Positions 50,476 to 60,243 of a stretch of 64,000 bases of DNA are shown one piece after another. Every line of letters begins with the position of its first letter. The stretch's first letter is position 1. The position numbers and the translations under genes are program-made. The notes beneath the pieces are model-generated. The model ran no database searches. It saw nothing but the letters and a program-made list of their open reading frames with translations, and had not been told where the DNA came from. This DNA is from Heteroscillospira sp050943935 (GTDB taxonomy: Bacteria > Bacillota > Clostridia > Oscillospirales > Oscillospiraceae), in the NCBI GenBank assembly GCA_050943935.1, contig JBMNQC010000001.1, forward strand, positions 186,001-250,000, given 5' to 3'.

Positions 50476-53400
50476 TTAAGGTAATATCCTCTTATTTTCT
50501 CCGTTTTCGTCCAGAAGCACCGCCATGGATGCGCGCAGAAAGTAGAGTATCATACCCATTACAGATTTTCCGGTCAGGCGCCGCATGGCCCGGGCATAGC
50601 TGCGCACCTGTGGGGCGTAAAAGCGCACCTTTTCGTCCAGATTATCAGAGTTCACATAATCTGTTTTATAATCAATTATGGTAATCTCTCCATTTTCCTC
50701 TATGGCGCAGTCTATGACGCCCTGGAGGAGCAGGCTGTCCCCCGCTCCGCCCTCGAAATAGTCTCCCGCGTCGCACAGGAGGGAGAAGGGCGTCTCCCGC
50801 AGCACTCTTTCCGCGCCAAGCACCCGGCGGCCTGTCCCGGAGCTGAAGAAGCCCAGCACGGCCCGGGCGTCCACGGCCGCGGCCTGGCGGGGGCTGAGGT
50901 AGCCCTCGCGCTCAAGGCGGCTTATCTCGCCCTTCACGGCGTCCAGACTGCCGGTGGCGGCAAAGTTAATATACTGCATTACCAGATGGGTGGCCGTGCC
51001 CTTTTCCGCCCCCGTAAGGGCGCGCTCTCGGCCCAGTTCCGGCATACGGAACAGTCCGGAATTTTCGGCTGGCAGCAGAGGCTGGCTCTCGGTGTCGGCC
51101 TCCGCGGCCTCTTTCAGCTCCGTGGCGGTGAGCTTTGAGGGCAAAGCCACGGATGCAGCGTGGGGATAGACAAATTCAAGCCGCCGGGCGAGGGCCTGCA
51201 CAGCCTCCTCGTCGAACATGACCTCGCCGTTTTCTGCCTCCGGTATAATCTCCTCCCGCTCCTCGGGCTGGGTGATGCACAGCTCCATGCAGTCCTGCTC
51301 CAGCAGAGCGGTCTGTATGAGCCAATGGGCCATGGACTGGGCTCCGGCCAGCTCCTGGGGCGGGATGGGGCTGCGTGCGCCCTGTCGCAGCTTTTCTATG
51401 GTTTTTTCTGGAATTTTCATGGCACAGGTGATGAACAGGCGCTCCTTGGCCCGGGTGAGGGCCACATACAGCACCCGCATCTCCTCGGACAGTAGCTCGT
51501 CGTTCATTTTTTCCGATATGGCACGGCGGGCTATGGTGGGGTACTCTATGCCACGGACCCTGTCCGTGAATTTGGGGCCAAGGCCCAGCCCGGCGTGCAC
51601 CAGCACGGGCTGAAGCATATCCTGGCGGTTAAAGCGCCGGGCCGTGTCACAGAGGAACACTATGGGGAATTCCAGGCCCTTGGACTTGTGTATGCTCATT
51701 ATGGTAACTCCGCCGCCCCCGTCTGAGGCTGGCATGGGCGGCTCCTCTCCCCGCTCCAGCATACGGCGCAGGGCGGCTACGAATTTGAACAGGCCGCGGA
51801 AGCCCTCGGCCTCGAATTTACCCGCGTATTCCAGCAGCATCAGCAGATTGCGCCGCCGTCTCTCTCCGCCCTCCATGGCTGACAGGGCCGCCATGGCGTC
51901 TATGCTGTTGTATACCCGCCGCAGGAGGGTGTCCGTGGGCAGGTCGGGAGCTATGCCGCGCAGCTCTTCCAGCTTTTTGAGAAAATCCGCGCTGCGCTCA
52001 TTGGTCTGGGAGTGGACGCGCAGGGCGTCGAAAAAGCTGCCGGAGGCGCGGCAGGCGCGGATCTGCGCCAGTTCGTCGGCGGTGAAGCCGAAGAACACCG
52101 AGCGCAGGGCGGATATGAGGGGCACATCCTGATGTGGGTTGTCTATGACAGCCAGCAGGGATATCATGGCCGACACCTCGGCCGTGGTGAAAAAGGCGCC
52201 GCCCTTCTGCTCGGAGACAGGGATGCCCTCCTCCGCCAGAGCCATGGCGTAGACCTCCCCCACCGCTCCGGGAGAGCGCAGGAGTATCACTATATCGCCG
52301 TATTCGGCGGGGCGGGCACCGCCTCCGGCGAACACGGGAGTTTTGGCTTCTATGAGTTCCCGTATTCTCCGGGCCGCGGTGCGGGCTTCCAGGAGGGTCT
52401 TGTCCGGGCTGTCCTCGTCTCCCGCGCCGGGCAGCTCCACTATCTCCAGCCGGGCTTTCGCCTCGCCCTCGGGGGGATAGTATCCGGCGCCGCATTTGAG
52501 GCTGGCCTCCTCGTCGTAGTCCAGCTCGCCCAGCTCCCGGGACATGATGTTTTTAAACACATGGTTGGCCGCGTTCAGCACGCAGGCCCGGGAGCGGAAA
52601 TTCTCCCGAAGGAGTATTTTTCGCCCGGGGGCGTTTTCGTCCTGCTCCTCACGGCTGAAGCGGGCGTATTTGTCCAGAAATATGCCGGGGTCGGCCAGAC
52701 GGAAGCGGTAAATGGACTGCTTCACGTCGCCAACCATGAAGAGGTTCTTCCCCTCCCGGGAGACGGCGTGAAAGAGCATATCCTGCACGGCGTTCACGTC
52801 CTGATACTCGTCCACCATTATCTCCGTGTAGCGCTGGGATATCTTTTTCGCCAGATAAGTAGGCGCGCCGTGCTCGTCCGTGAGCAGCTTTGCCGCCAGA
52901 TGCTCCAGATCGGAGAAATCCACACAGCCGCTGCGGCGTTTCTCCGCAGCAAAGCGGTGTGAGAAGTCCAGCGTCACATCCAGCAGGTGCTGCATGGCCG
53001 GAGCCATGGCCTTCATGGCGCTCAAAAGCTCCGCGCTGGGCGCGGCAAAGGACGAATTCAGCTTTTCCATGGACTTTTTGCAGGCCTCGCGGCGGCTTTT
53101 TATCCTGTCGGACAGCTCCGGGTCGGGGGAGGCGCGCAGGGCGCCAAGGCGCGGAAAGGCTATGGGCAGCTTTTCCCGTGCTTTGTCCCAGCCCAGGGGC
53201 AGAGTGCGCTCCAAATCACGGAGTGAGAGCGCCGTTTCCTCTATGCTTGGGGAATAGGCCCTGCGTATTTTTTCCGGAGCATCCTCCCCATTCATCAGCA
53301 GTATGAGTTCTTCCAGCTCCCGCGCCCAGTAGGACACGTTTTTCGCAGCCCGCTCAAGGAGATACGCTCCCCATGGGCTTTCGCCCGCGTCGGATATGCC

Positions 53401-54009
53401 CTCCATGTCCAGCAGGCGCTTCTGCTCCATGGCCCAGCGCTCCGGGTCGGGGTGGCTCTGCATTTTTTCGTGTAGGCTCAGGATCACGTTTTCCAGCCGT
53501 CTGTCGTCGCGGCCCGCGCCCACGGTGTCCACAAGGCTGCGGAAATTCTCATTTAAATCCTCGTAGGCCTTTTCAAGGGTGTTTTCCAGGGCGCGGCGGC
53601 GCATCTGGGATGCCCTGTCCTCGTCCAGCACCCGGAAGTCCGGGGATATGCCCAGGCTGTGGGCGTTTTCCCTCAGAACCGTGGTGCAGAAGCTGTGGAT
53701 GGTGCCTATCTGCGCACGATAGCACAAATTGGCCTGACGGCGCAGGCGGCGGTTTTCCGGCTCGGCGGAGGAGCGGGCCATAAGCTCCGAGAGTATCCTG
53801 CCCCGCAGCTCCGCGGCGGCGGCGCGGGTATAGGTTATAATAAGGAAGCTGTCTATATCCCGTGGGTTTTCCCCGTCGGTGATATAGGCCATGAGCCGCT
53901 CGGTGAGCACCCGTGTCTTGCCGCTGCCCGCGGCGGCAGAGACCAGGACGGAGCTGTCACGGCTGAATATGGCCGCCTTCTGGGACGGGGTAAATTCAAT
54001 TTTCGCCAT
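50476..54009 (-). CDS. addA: ATP-dependent helicase/nuclease subunit AddA
   Basis: A 1177-residue UvrD-type helicase fused to a RecB-type nuclease, part of the AddAB end-processing complex. Motifs: Walker A SAAAGSGKT, VDEYQDVN, SIHKSKGLEFPIVFL, RVLYVALTRAKERLF, and at the C-terminus the nuclease site IDCAIEENGEITIIDYKTD. Start 54007-54009 (MAKIEFTPSQ) has GAGGATGAGG upstream and overlaps addB by 14 bases; an in-frame start 14 codons earlier lies inside addB and is less likely. Confidence 0.97.
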   Translation of the reverse strand: MAKIEFTPSQKAAIFSRDSSVLVSAAAGSGKTRVLTERLMAYITDGENPRDIDSFLIITYTRAAAAELRGRILSELMARSSAEPENRRLRRQANLCYRAQIGTIHSFCTTVLRENAHSLGISPDFRVLDEDRASQMRRRALENTLEKAYEDLNENFRSLVDTVGAGRDDRRLENVILSLHEKMQSHPDPERWAMEQKRLLDMEGISDAGESPWGAYLLERAAKNVSYWARELEELILLMNGEDAPEKIRRAYSPSIEETALSLRDLERTLPLGWDKAREKLPIAFPRLGALRASPDPELSDRIKSRREACKKSMEKLNSSFAAPSAELLSAMKAMAPAMQHLLDVTLDFSHRFAAEKRRSGCVDFSDLEHLAAKLLTDEHGAPTYLAKKISQRYTEIMVDEYQDVNAVQDMLFHAVSREGKNLFMVGDVKQSIYRFRLADPGIFLDKYARFSREEQDENAPGRKILLRENFRSRACVLNAANHVFKNIMSRELGELDYDEEASLKCGAGYYPPEGEAKARLEIVELPGAGDEDSPDKTLLEARTAARRIRELIEAKTPVFAGGGARPAEYGDIVILLRSPGAVGEVYAMALAEEGIPVSEQKGGAFFTTAEVSAMISLLAVIDNPHQDVPLISALRSVFFGFTADELAQIRACRASGSFFDALRVHSQTNERSADFLKKLEELRGIAPDLPTDTLLRRVYNSIDAMAALSAMEGGERRRRNLLMLLEYAGKFEAEGFRGLFKFVAALRRMLERGEEPPMPASDGGGGVTIMSIHKSKGLEFPIVFLCDTARRFNRQDMLQPVLVHAGLGLGPKFTDRVRGIEYPTIARRAISEKMNDELLSEEMRVLYVALTRAKERLFITCAMKIPEKTIEKLRQGARSPIPPQELAGAQSMAHWLIQTALLEQDCMELCITQPEEREEIIPEAENGEVMFDEEAVQALARRLEFVYPHAASVALPSKLTATELKEAAEADTESQPLLPAENSGLFRMPELGRERALTGAEKGTATHLVMQYINFAATGSLDAVKGEISRLEREGYLSPRQAAAVDARAVLGFFSSGTGRRVLGAERVLRETPFSLLCDAGDYFEGGAGDSLLLQGVIDCAIEENGEITIIDYKTDYVNSDNLDEKVRFYAPQVRSYARAMRRLTGKSVMGMILYFLRASMAVLLDENGENKRILP

Positions 54010-57000
54010 GGTCCTCATCCTCCTCTCCCAGAGCCTCACGCATACGCTCATAGGCCTCGCGGTTTTTCAGCTTGGTGGCAAAATTGCGCCTGTCCCTGCC
54101 CTCGCTGAAGAAGCAGGCGTCCTGATAGTCGCACCAGAGGCAGGCGTTCTCCTGCTGGCTGCGGTAGTACGGGTCGGCCTCTATGCTGCCGGCCTTCAGC
54201 TCGCGGGTCAGGCGCAGCAGGGTATCGTCCAGAAACCGGGATATGCAGCCCAGCTCCTCGGCGCTGGCCAGGGCGTCGCCTGTGGGCTTGCCGTTTTTAA
54301 AGGTAACGGGCAGATATTTTGTGTCCTCGCCGTGCTCCATGGCCTCAATGACCTTTTCGTCACTCAGCACCAGGCCGCTGCGGCGCTTTTCCTTGCCCCG
54401 CAGAGCCGTGAGCTGCTCGTCCGTCAGCTCGCCCTCGGCGGCAACTATGCTGTCCCGGGCGGGGACGTACAGGACGCCCGCGGGCACTATCTCGTGTCCG
54501 TAGCGCTCTTTTCCCTTCTCAGCCAGGGCGAAGAGATACAGCAGCATCTGCAGGTCCCGGCCGTAGAGCACATCGGACAGCTCAAAGCTCTTTTTGCCGG
54601 TCTTATAGTCCATCACCCGCAGATAGAGCTTGCCCTCATGGAGCCAACCGTCCACACGGTCCACCGCACCTACCAGGATAGCGTCCTCACCCACCTGCAG
54701 AGCGTCGCCGGAAAAGCTCAGCTCAAAATCAAGGGGCTGAAAATCGGATCTGGCCAGCTCCTCCACCATATCCCACACCACGGCGCGCACCGTGTCGTTC
54801 AGGCGGCGGAAGAGATATACAAAGCGGGGACTGCGCTCCCGGAAGTCGTTTAGCTTCTCATGTACGTACTCCGCCGTGTATTTGGCGCACAGCTCGTCCA
54901 CCCGCTCCCTGGTCACATCCCGGAAGGAGCTCTCCTCCCCTATGGCGCGGGCCGTCTTTTCCAGCACATAGTGGAAAAAGCTGCCCATCTGGGGCGGGTC
55001 GAAGCCCGCGGCCTGCCGGGGACGGGCCCTGAGACCGTACTGCATGAAGTGGGCAAAGCGGCAAGAGGAAAATTTATCCACCCTGCTGGCGGACAGGCGC
55101 ACCTTGTCCCCATACAGGGCGCGGACGCTGTCCTGAGACAGGCGCCCCCGCTCCGCCCGGGCGGCGGCCTGCAGGCGCTCCAGTCTCGGCTGCTCTCCGG
55201 TACGCCGAAAATATTCCAGAGCCGCGGCGCCGGACTTTGCGCCCGTGTTCATGGTCTGTGCCGCCAGCAGCCAGGCCCCGGAACGGCACCAGGAGTGCAG
55301 CTCACCGGCGTCGGCCCGGACTATGGGGATGTCAAAGAGCTTTTCGGCTCTGGTCATCACAAAGGAGGGCTGGGCCGCCGCCCCCTCGTCCCCGGTGGGG
55401 CAATAGCAGAGTGTGAGACTTACAGAGGGCAGGGTCAGGCAGTTGTATATGAGGTTCATCTCCCGGGACAGCTCCGTATCTCCCCCGCCGCCCAGGTCTA
55501 TGCCCAGCTCCGTCAGCTGGCGGCGCTCCTCCGGAGAGAACACGCCCCCCTGCTCCCTTATGCTGGGCAGGCGCTGGTCAGAGGCGCCCAGCACTATGAG
55601 GTGCTTTATGCTGCGGCGTCTCATTCTGTCCATCTCCCCCGCCGACACCCTGTCCAGGGACACGGGTATGCTGCCCACGTCGCATTGGGAGAGCATAAGG
55701 CGGTACAGGCGTCCGAACTCCTCAAGGGTCATCTCCGTGTCGCCCAGCACCTGTACGGCCTGCTCAAGTGCGTCCACGGCCACATCCCAGAGCTGCACCA
55801 GCTCCGCGGCCAAAGCCGGGTCGGAGCCGGCGCGGGCCTCATTTGCCCGGGCCTGCAGATTTTGAGGCAGCTTCACCTCCTCAAAAAACGCCGCCACGGC
55901 CTCGGCGTGCTCCCGCAGAGTGCGGCCCTTTCCGCCCCGGACGCGCAGGGCCTCCAGGGGGCCTATCACCCGCCGGCGCAGCCCGTTCAGTCTTGCAAGG
56001 CGCTCTGTGCTGTCCTCGTCAAATTCACGGTCGTAGCCGTCGGGGTGCTGAATCCAGTCGTTCAGCCACATGCGGCCCCGGACGGACCAGAGTATGCAGT
56101 AGTTTTCCAGCAGATCCGTCTCCTCCCTGTCCAGCCCTGCAAGGCCGGTCTTGAGGCAGGCGAACATATCCTCATATTCGTAGTTTCCGGTGGCGGCGTC
56201 CAGAGCCGCGCCCAGCATCAGGGGCAGGGGCTTCTGCATAATGTCGCTGCGGGCCGCCACATAGAGGGGCGCCTCGTACTGCTCAAAGGCCTGCTCAAGA
56301 GCGCTGCGGTAGCTGTCGAAACCCCGAACCGCCACGGCTATATCCCGCCAGCGGCAGCCGTTTTGAACCAGCTCCACGGCTTTGGCCGCGGCAAGCTGGC
56401 ACTCCTGGGTAATGCTGTCGGCCTGCCAGAGGCTTATGGCGTTTTCGGCGTGGAAGGTCTTGTCCGTGTAGCCGAAGAGGTAGTTTTCAAAAACATCCAG
56501 CGGTCCCGCCGCCTCGCGGGAGGCGGTCACTATCTCAAGCTCCTGCCCCCGGCGCCCGGCCAGGTCCCTGAACCACAGGGCCGTCGCCTGCGAGAAGGCA
56601 AACACCTCGTTTTCCTCATACATGGAGTCCATGGTAAGGCACAGCGTCAAATCCGTACAGCGTTTCGACAGAGCCTCTATCACCGAGCGCTCGGCGGCGG
56701 TGAAGTCCACAAAGCCGTCCAGATACACGGCCCCCAGGCGCAGCTCCGGGTGGCTGTTCAAACTCTCCGCCATGGCGTTGAGCCTGTCGCCGGGGTCAAG
56801 CTCTCCACGGGCGGTGACGGCGTCGTAGGCCGCCAGTATCAGGGAGAGGTCGTGGAGTTTGTCCCACAGAGCGCCGTTTCCGTTGAGAGCCTCGTCCCGC
56901 AGGCGCTCGGAAGTGATATTTGCGGTTTTAAGCTCGCTCACAGCCTGAAGCAGCACCTGCTGCAGCTCCGTGCCCCGGCGGGCGGCGCCGTATACCCGCA

Positions 57001-57307
57001 GACGGGTGCTCACGCTCTCCAGAGCCCGGTTCAGGGCCAGCGCCCGTCCGCTGCCGCTGAGAAACCGGCGCGTGCCGCCCACTATGTCCGCTATGCGCCG
57101 GGACAGGCGGGTGAAGCTCAGAACCTCCGCGTGCAGGCTCATACCGTCGCCGCAGGTGCGGCACAGCTCCCGCTCCGCCTCATGGCTGTACTGCTCCGGC
57201 ACTATGAGCCGTATGCCCGTCTCGCCTTTTAGGGCGCGCTCCTTCATTTCTTCCATGACCATGGCGGTCTTGCCGCTCTTGGCCCGGCCCAGAATAAGCT
57301 TCAGCAT
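53996..57307 (-). CDS. addB: ATP-dependent helicase/nuclease subunit AddB
   Basis: A 1103-residue partner of AddA with an inactive-helicase-like N-terminus (GRAKSGKT Walker A), the C-terminal nuclease core (VDRVDGWLHEG, then LRVMDYKTGKKSF) and the iron-sulfur cysteines: SSCRFAHFMQYG and CLWCDYQDACFF, which mark AddB. First gene of the addBA unit; GGGAGG precedes the ATG. Its promoter overlaps that of the gamma carbonic anhydrase gene. Confidence 0.97.
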   Translation of the reverse strand: MLKLILGRAKSGKTAMVMEEMKERALKGETGIRLIVPEQYSHEAERELCRTCGDGMSLHAEVLSFTRLSRRIADIVGGTRRFLSGSGRALALNRALESVSTRLRVYGAARRGTELQQVLLQAVSELKTANITSERLRDEALNGNGALWDKLHDLSLILAAYDAVTARGELDPGDRLNAMAESLNSHPELRLGAVYLDGFVDFTAAERSVIEALSKRCTDLTLCLTMDSMYEENEVFAFSQATALWFRDLAGRRGQELEIVTASREAAGPLDVFENYLFGYTDKTFHAENAISLWQADSITQECQLAAAKAVELVQNGCRWRDIAVAVRGFDSYRSALEQAFEQYEAPLYVAARSDIMQKPLPLMLGAALDAATGNYEYEDMFACLKTGLAGLDREETDLLENYCILWSVRGRMWLNDWIQHPDGYDREFDEDSTERLARLNGLRRRVIGPLEALRVRGGKGRTLREHAEAVAAFFEEVKLPQNLQARANEARAGSDPALAAELVQLWDVAVDALEQAVQVLGDTEMTLEEFGRLYRLMLSQCDVGSIPVSLDRVSAGEMDRMRRRSIKHLIVLGASDQRLPSIREQGGVFSPEERRQLTELGIDLGGGGDTELSREMNLIYNCLTLPSVSLTLCYCPTGDEGAAAQPSFVMTRAEKLFDIPIVRADAGELHSWCRSGAWLLAAQTMNTGAKSGAAALEYFRRTGEQPRLERLQAAARAERGRLSQDSVRALYGDKVRLSASRVDKFSSCRFAHFMQYGLRARPRQAAGFDPPQMGSFFHYVLEKTARAIGEESSFRDVTRERVDELCAKYTAEYVHEKLNDFRERSPRFVYLFRRLNDTVRAVVWDMVEELARSDFQPLDFELSFSGDALQVGEDAILVGAVDRVDGWLHEGKLYLRVMDYKTGKKSFELSDVLYGRDLQMLLYLFALAEKGKERYGHEIVPAGVLYVPARDSIVAAEGELTDEQLTALRGKEKRRSGLVLSDEKVIEAMEHGEDTKYLPVTFKNGKPTGDALASAEELGCISRFLDDTLLRLTRELKAGSIEADPYYRSQQENACLWCDYQDACFFSEGRDRRNFATKLKNREAYERMREALGEEDEDHGEN

Positions 57308-57334
57308 AGTCTGCCTCCCATGTAGAATACGGTC

Positions 57335-57379
57335 ATTTTACCACATTTCATTGACCTTCTCAAGCGGGCGTGTTAAACT
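57335..57379. promoter_or_regulatory. Divergent promoters with overlapping -35 boxes
   Basis: Plus: TTGACC (57351-57356), 17 bases, TAAACT (57374-57379), serving the carbonic anhydrase gene. Minus: TTGAGA (57358-57363), 17 bases, TAAAAT (57335-57340), serving addBA. The -35 hexamers are adjacent and oppositely oriented. Confidence 0.65.
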
Positions 57380-57427
57380 GTGTTATAGCAAGTTTTTAGT
57401 ATTATGTAAACCAACAGGAGACTGATT

Positions 57428-57910
57428 ATGAAGAAACCCAACATTCATCCCAGCGCCCGTGTGGCTCCCGGCGCAGTTATAGTCGGCGATGTCACTCTGG
57501 AGGAGAACGTGAACATCTGGTACAACAGCGTGCTGCGGGCCGACTACGACAGCATACATATAGGCGCGGGCACCAATGTGCAGGACGGCTGCGTGCTGCA
57601 CATAAGCCGGGACTGCCCGGTGAATATAGGCATGAACGTCACCATTGGCCACGGCGCCATAGTCCACGGCTGCACCGTGGGCGACAACTGCCTCATAGGC
57701 ATGGGCTCCATTGTGATGGACAGGGCCGTTATAGGCAAAAACTGCATAGTGGCCGCGGGCGCCGTGGTGGTGGGCGGCACGGTCGTGCCAGACAACAGCC
57801 TGGTGATGGGCTCACCCGCCAAAGTAAAGCGCCAGACCCGCCCCGAGGAGTGGGAGAATAATCTCAGAACAGCCAAGCACTATGTGGAAACCGCAGCAGA
57901 ACAATTTTAA
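57428..57910 (+). CDS. Gamma carbonic anhydrase family protein
   Basis: A 160-residue left-handed beta-helix (hexapeptide) protein. The zinc-ligand pattern is present: H58 (CVLHIS), H75 (VTIGHGAIV) and H80 (VHGCT). It lacks the acidic loop of the archetypal Cam enzyme, as most bacterial members do, and activity as a carbonic anhydrase is not assured. Strong start with GGAG upstream. It is followed at 63 bases by a membrane peptidase gene. Confidence 0.92.
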   Translation: MKKPNIHPSARVAPGAVIVGDVTLEENVNIWYNSVLRADYDSIHIGAGTNVQDGCVLHISRDCPVNIGMNVTIGHGAIVHGCTVGDNCLIGMGSIVMDRAVIGKNCIVAAGAVVVGGTVVPDNSLVMGSPAKVKRQTRPEEWENNLRTAKHYVETAAEQF

Positions 57911-57973
57911 ACATAGATTTGTTCACAATTATCGGGTAGAATAGTAACACTATAATGAAAAGCAGGTGCATTC

Positions 57974-58663
57974 ATGTATTTTGACTACACTTACCTTGTT
58001 CTCGTCATGCCGGCGGTGCTGCTGGCCATGTGGGCAAGCGCCAGGGTAAACTCCACTTTCCGCCGTTATCAGCAGCAGCGCTCGCGGCGGCACATCAGCG
58101 GCGCCGACGCCGCACGGGCCGTGCTGGACGCCAACGGACTCTATAACGTTCGCATAGAGCGGGTATCCGGCAAGCTCACCGACCATTACGACCCCCGCTC
58201 CAACGTAATACGCCTGTCCGACAGCGCCTATGGCGACACCTCCACCGCCGCCATAGGCGTGGCCGCCCACGAGGCGGGACACGCCATACAGTACGCCGTG
58301 GGCTACGGCCCCATACGTTTCCGGGCAGCCATCATCCCCATCACGAACATCGGCTCCCAGCTTGCCATGCCTCTGGTGCTGCTGGGCCTGCTGCTGAATT
58401 TTCTGGACCTGGCCTATCTGGGCATAGCCTGCTTTGGCCTGTCCACAGTATTCCAGCTGGCCACCCTGCCCACGGAGTTCAACGCCAGCCGCAGGGCCCT
58501 GGCCGCCATTGAGTCCGGAAACCTGCTGGACCAGGAGGAGATACAGGGCGCCCGCAAGACACTCTCCGCCGCGGCCATGACCTATGTGGCCGCCCTGGCC
58601 GTGTCACTTGCCCAGCTTCTGCGCCTGCTCATAATCGTCGGCGGCAGACGCAGAGATAACTGA
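57974..58663 (+). CDS. Zinc metallopeptidase of the YugP family
   Basis: A 229-residue membrane protein of the neutral zinc peptidase family (YugP). The motif HEAGH (99-103) lies after a first helix (about 5-20) and a soluble segment (DPRSNVIRLSD); more helices lie at about 115-160 and 195-220. The conserved FNASRRALAAI segment (about 170) supplies the third zinc ligand region, E in TEFNASRRA. It is followed by a terminator. Confidence 0.94.
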   Translation: MYFDYTYLVLVMPAVLLAMWASARVNSTFRRYQQQRSRRHISGADAARAVLDANGLYNVRIERVSGKLTDHYDPRSNVIRLSDSAYGDTSTAAIGVAAHEAGHAIQYAVGYGPIRFRAAIIPITNIGSQLAMPLVLLGLLLNFLDLAYLGIACFGLSTVFQLATLPTEFNASRRALAAIESGNLLDQEEIQGARKTLSAAAMTYVAALAVSLAQLLRLLIIVGGRRRDN

Positions 58664-58665
58664 AA

Positions 58666-58699
58666 AAAACTCCCTCCCCTGTCTTGGGGAGGGAGTTTT
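58666..58699. terminator. Bidirectional terminator
   Basis: AAAACTCCCTCCCC / GGGGAGGGAGTTTT, perfect 14-bp stem with a 6-base loop, between convergent genes. Confidence 0.9.
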
Positions 58700-58703
58700 C
58701 GCT

Positions 58704-60242
58704 TCAGTCTGTAAAATCTATGGATGTCCTGAAGATGCGCTCTCCGTCCATGGTCACAATTTCCGCCCCGGTCTCGTCCACCCGCGCCGTATATCCCCAG
58801 AGAATACCGCCGTTCAGGCCACCCGGGTTCGTCATTGTCTTGCCGTTTTCTCCGCACAGGCTCACAGCGGAGGAGCCCCAGCGGATAAGATAGCGCTCGC
58901 CTGTGGCCGCGTCCATTACGCAGCCCACGCCGTTTTCACTATCAGGCAGACTGGCGGTGACATTGCCTTCCATATCCAGCAGCTCACCAACTCCGTCCGC
59001 TCTTACAGCGGCGATTCTGTCATTTTCCTGAATTATCGTCGTGTAATCTCCCGGATGGAATATTGTATTTTCTCCGTCATATATCACTATGCCCTGCTCT
59101 CCCTCATGCAGGCCGCGGAATACGACTACACCGCCGTCCACGCTGAAATAGTCCGCCGGCGTACCCAGAGCATTAAGCTGTCCGTCGTACAGCACGGCGC
59201 CGTTCTCAGTATAGTCGGTTATGATTACGCCATTTTTAAGTCCGGTTATATTGGGCGATGTGAGATGAGTGACATCCAGCACCTCCTCACCTTTATCGTT
59301 CAGCAGCAGAGTGCGGCCATCTGTTGTCCAGGCGTTTATGGCTCCGTTTATGTCCATAAGATTCCGGTATTGGGGCTGAGCCACCCACTTTCCATTGGTG
59401 TCTATCAGGCCCCATAGTCCCTCTGAGCTCATAACGCAGGCCAGACCCCTGTTAAACGGCGCGGCAGAGGCGCAATAGCCGTCGAATTCATCCGAGCGCA
59501 GCACTTTGCCGTTTATATCCATGAATACGCAGCGTCCGTCCGGCAGGTTAACTCTGGCATAGCCGCAGCTCTGGGACATAAAATCATACTGAAAAGCGGC
59601 TGAATTGCGCCAGTCGCCCAGATCCGCCTCTGGCCGCAGCTCAGAGAGATTGCAGACAACATTGCCCTCGTAATCCATGATGCATGCGTTGTCTATGTCT
59701 CCTATAAAGTTGCCGTTCTCGTCATAGCGGGTATCGGCCAGAAAAATGCCGCCGTCCTGCATGGGATAGATGCCGCTGTAGAGGAAATCCGTACACCAGC
59801 TGCCGTCTGCGGCGCACAAGGCCTGCAGGCTATGCCCGTCGCCGTCCGCTGCCCGGGTAAGCACAAGAGCGCAGCTCTCCCCGTCTGTTATGGCCAAAAC
59901 AGAGCTGAGCACAGGGTCCAGCACCACGCATCCGGAGTCCGTAACCAGGCCCCAGCGGTACTCGCTCCAGCCCCAGCCGTCCTGGATTCCATCTCCGATA
60001 TAAGGGAGCAGACGTCCGTACTCCTCAGAGGGAGTCACGGAATCCAGAGGTCCCGGGCTGAGCCGGGTGCCAAGAGCTTCCGGTATCTCCGGACCGGCAA
60101 GCCGGCTCCAGTCGGCGTATATGCCGCTGGGCTCGGAGAACTGAGGCGGTGGTGTGGGCGTAGGCTCCGTCAGCTGGTTTTCAGCCGGAGCACAGGCCGC
60201 CAGCATGGACAATGCGGTGATAAAGCCAAGCAGTCTTTTCAT
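58704..60242 (-). CDS. WG-repeat lipoprotein
   Basis: A 512-residue lipoprotein with lipobox LAAC (lipid cysteine C17) and a Thr/Pro linker. The rest is built of WG-like repeats: WGLVTDSGCVVLDPVLSS, GCVFMDINGK-like, WGLIDTNGKWVAQPQY, and further units, forming a repeated beta structure of about 30-35 residues each. Such proteins are common on the surface of gut Firmicutes; ligands are unknown. ATG 60240-60242 has GGGAG 8 bases upstream and begins one base before the stop of the PstS-like gene, so they are cotranscribed. Confidence 0.85.
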   Translation of the reverse strand: MKRLLGFITALSMLAACAPAENQLTEPTPTPPPQFSEPSGIYADWSRLAGPEIPEALGTRLSPGPLDSVTPSEEYGRLLPYIGDGIQDGWGWSEYRWGLVTDSGCVVLDPVLSSVLAITDGESCALVLTRAADGDGHSLQALCAADGSWCTDFLYSGIYPMQDGGIFLADTRYDENGNFIGDIDNACIMDYEGNVVCNLSELRPEADLGDWRNSAAFQYDFMSQSCGYARVNLPDGRCVFMDINGKVLRSDEFDGYCASAAPFNRGLACVMSSEGLWGLIDTNGKWVAQPQYRNLMDINGAINAWTTDGRTLLLNDKGEEVLDVTHLTSPNITGLKNGVIITDYTENGAVLYDGQLNALGTPADYFSVDGGVVVFRGLHEGEQGIVIYDGENTIFHPGDYTTIIQENDRIAAVRADGVGELLDMEGNVTASLPDSENGVGCVMDAATGERYLIRWGSSAVSLCGENGKTMTNPGGLNGGILWGYTARVDETGAEIVTMDGERIFRTSIDFTD

Positions 60243-60243
60243 A

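Noticed and set aside
54860..57232. Long open frame (about 790 codons) on the plus strand across addB
   Set aside because: It is the shadow of addB on the opposite strand. The GC-rich third positions of addB keep the frame open. It has no ribosome-binding site, and the sequence is low-complexity and rich in Ala, Gly, Val and His with no domain.
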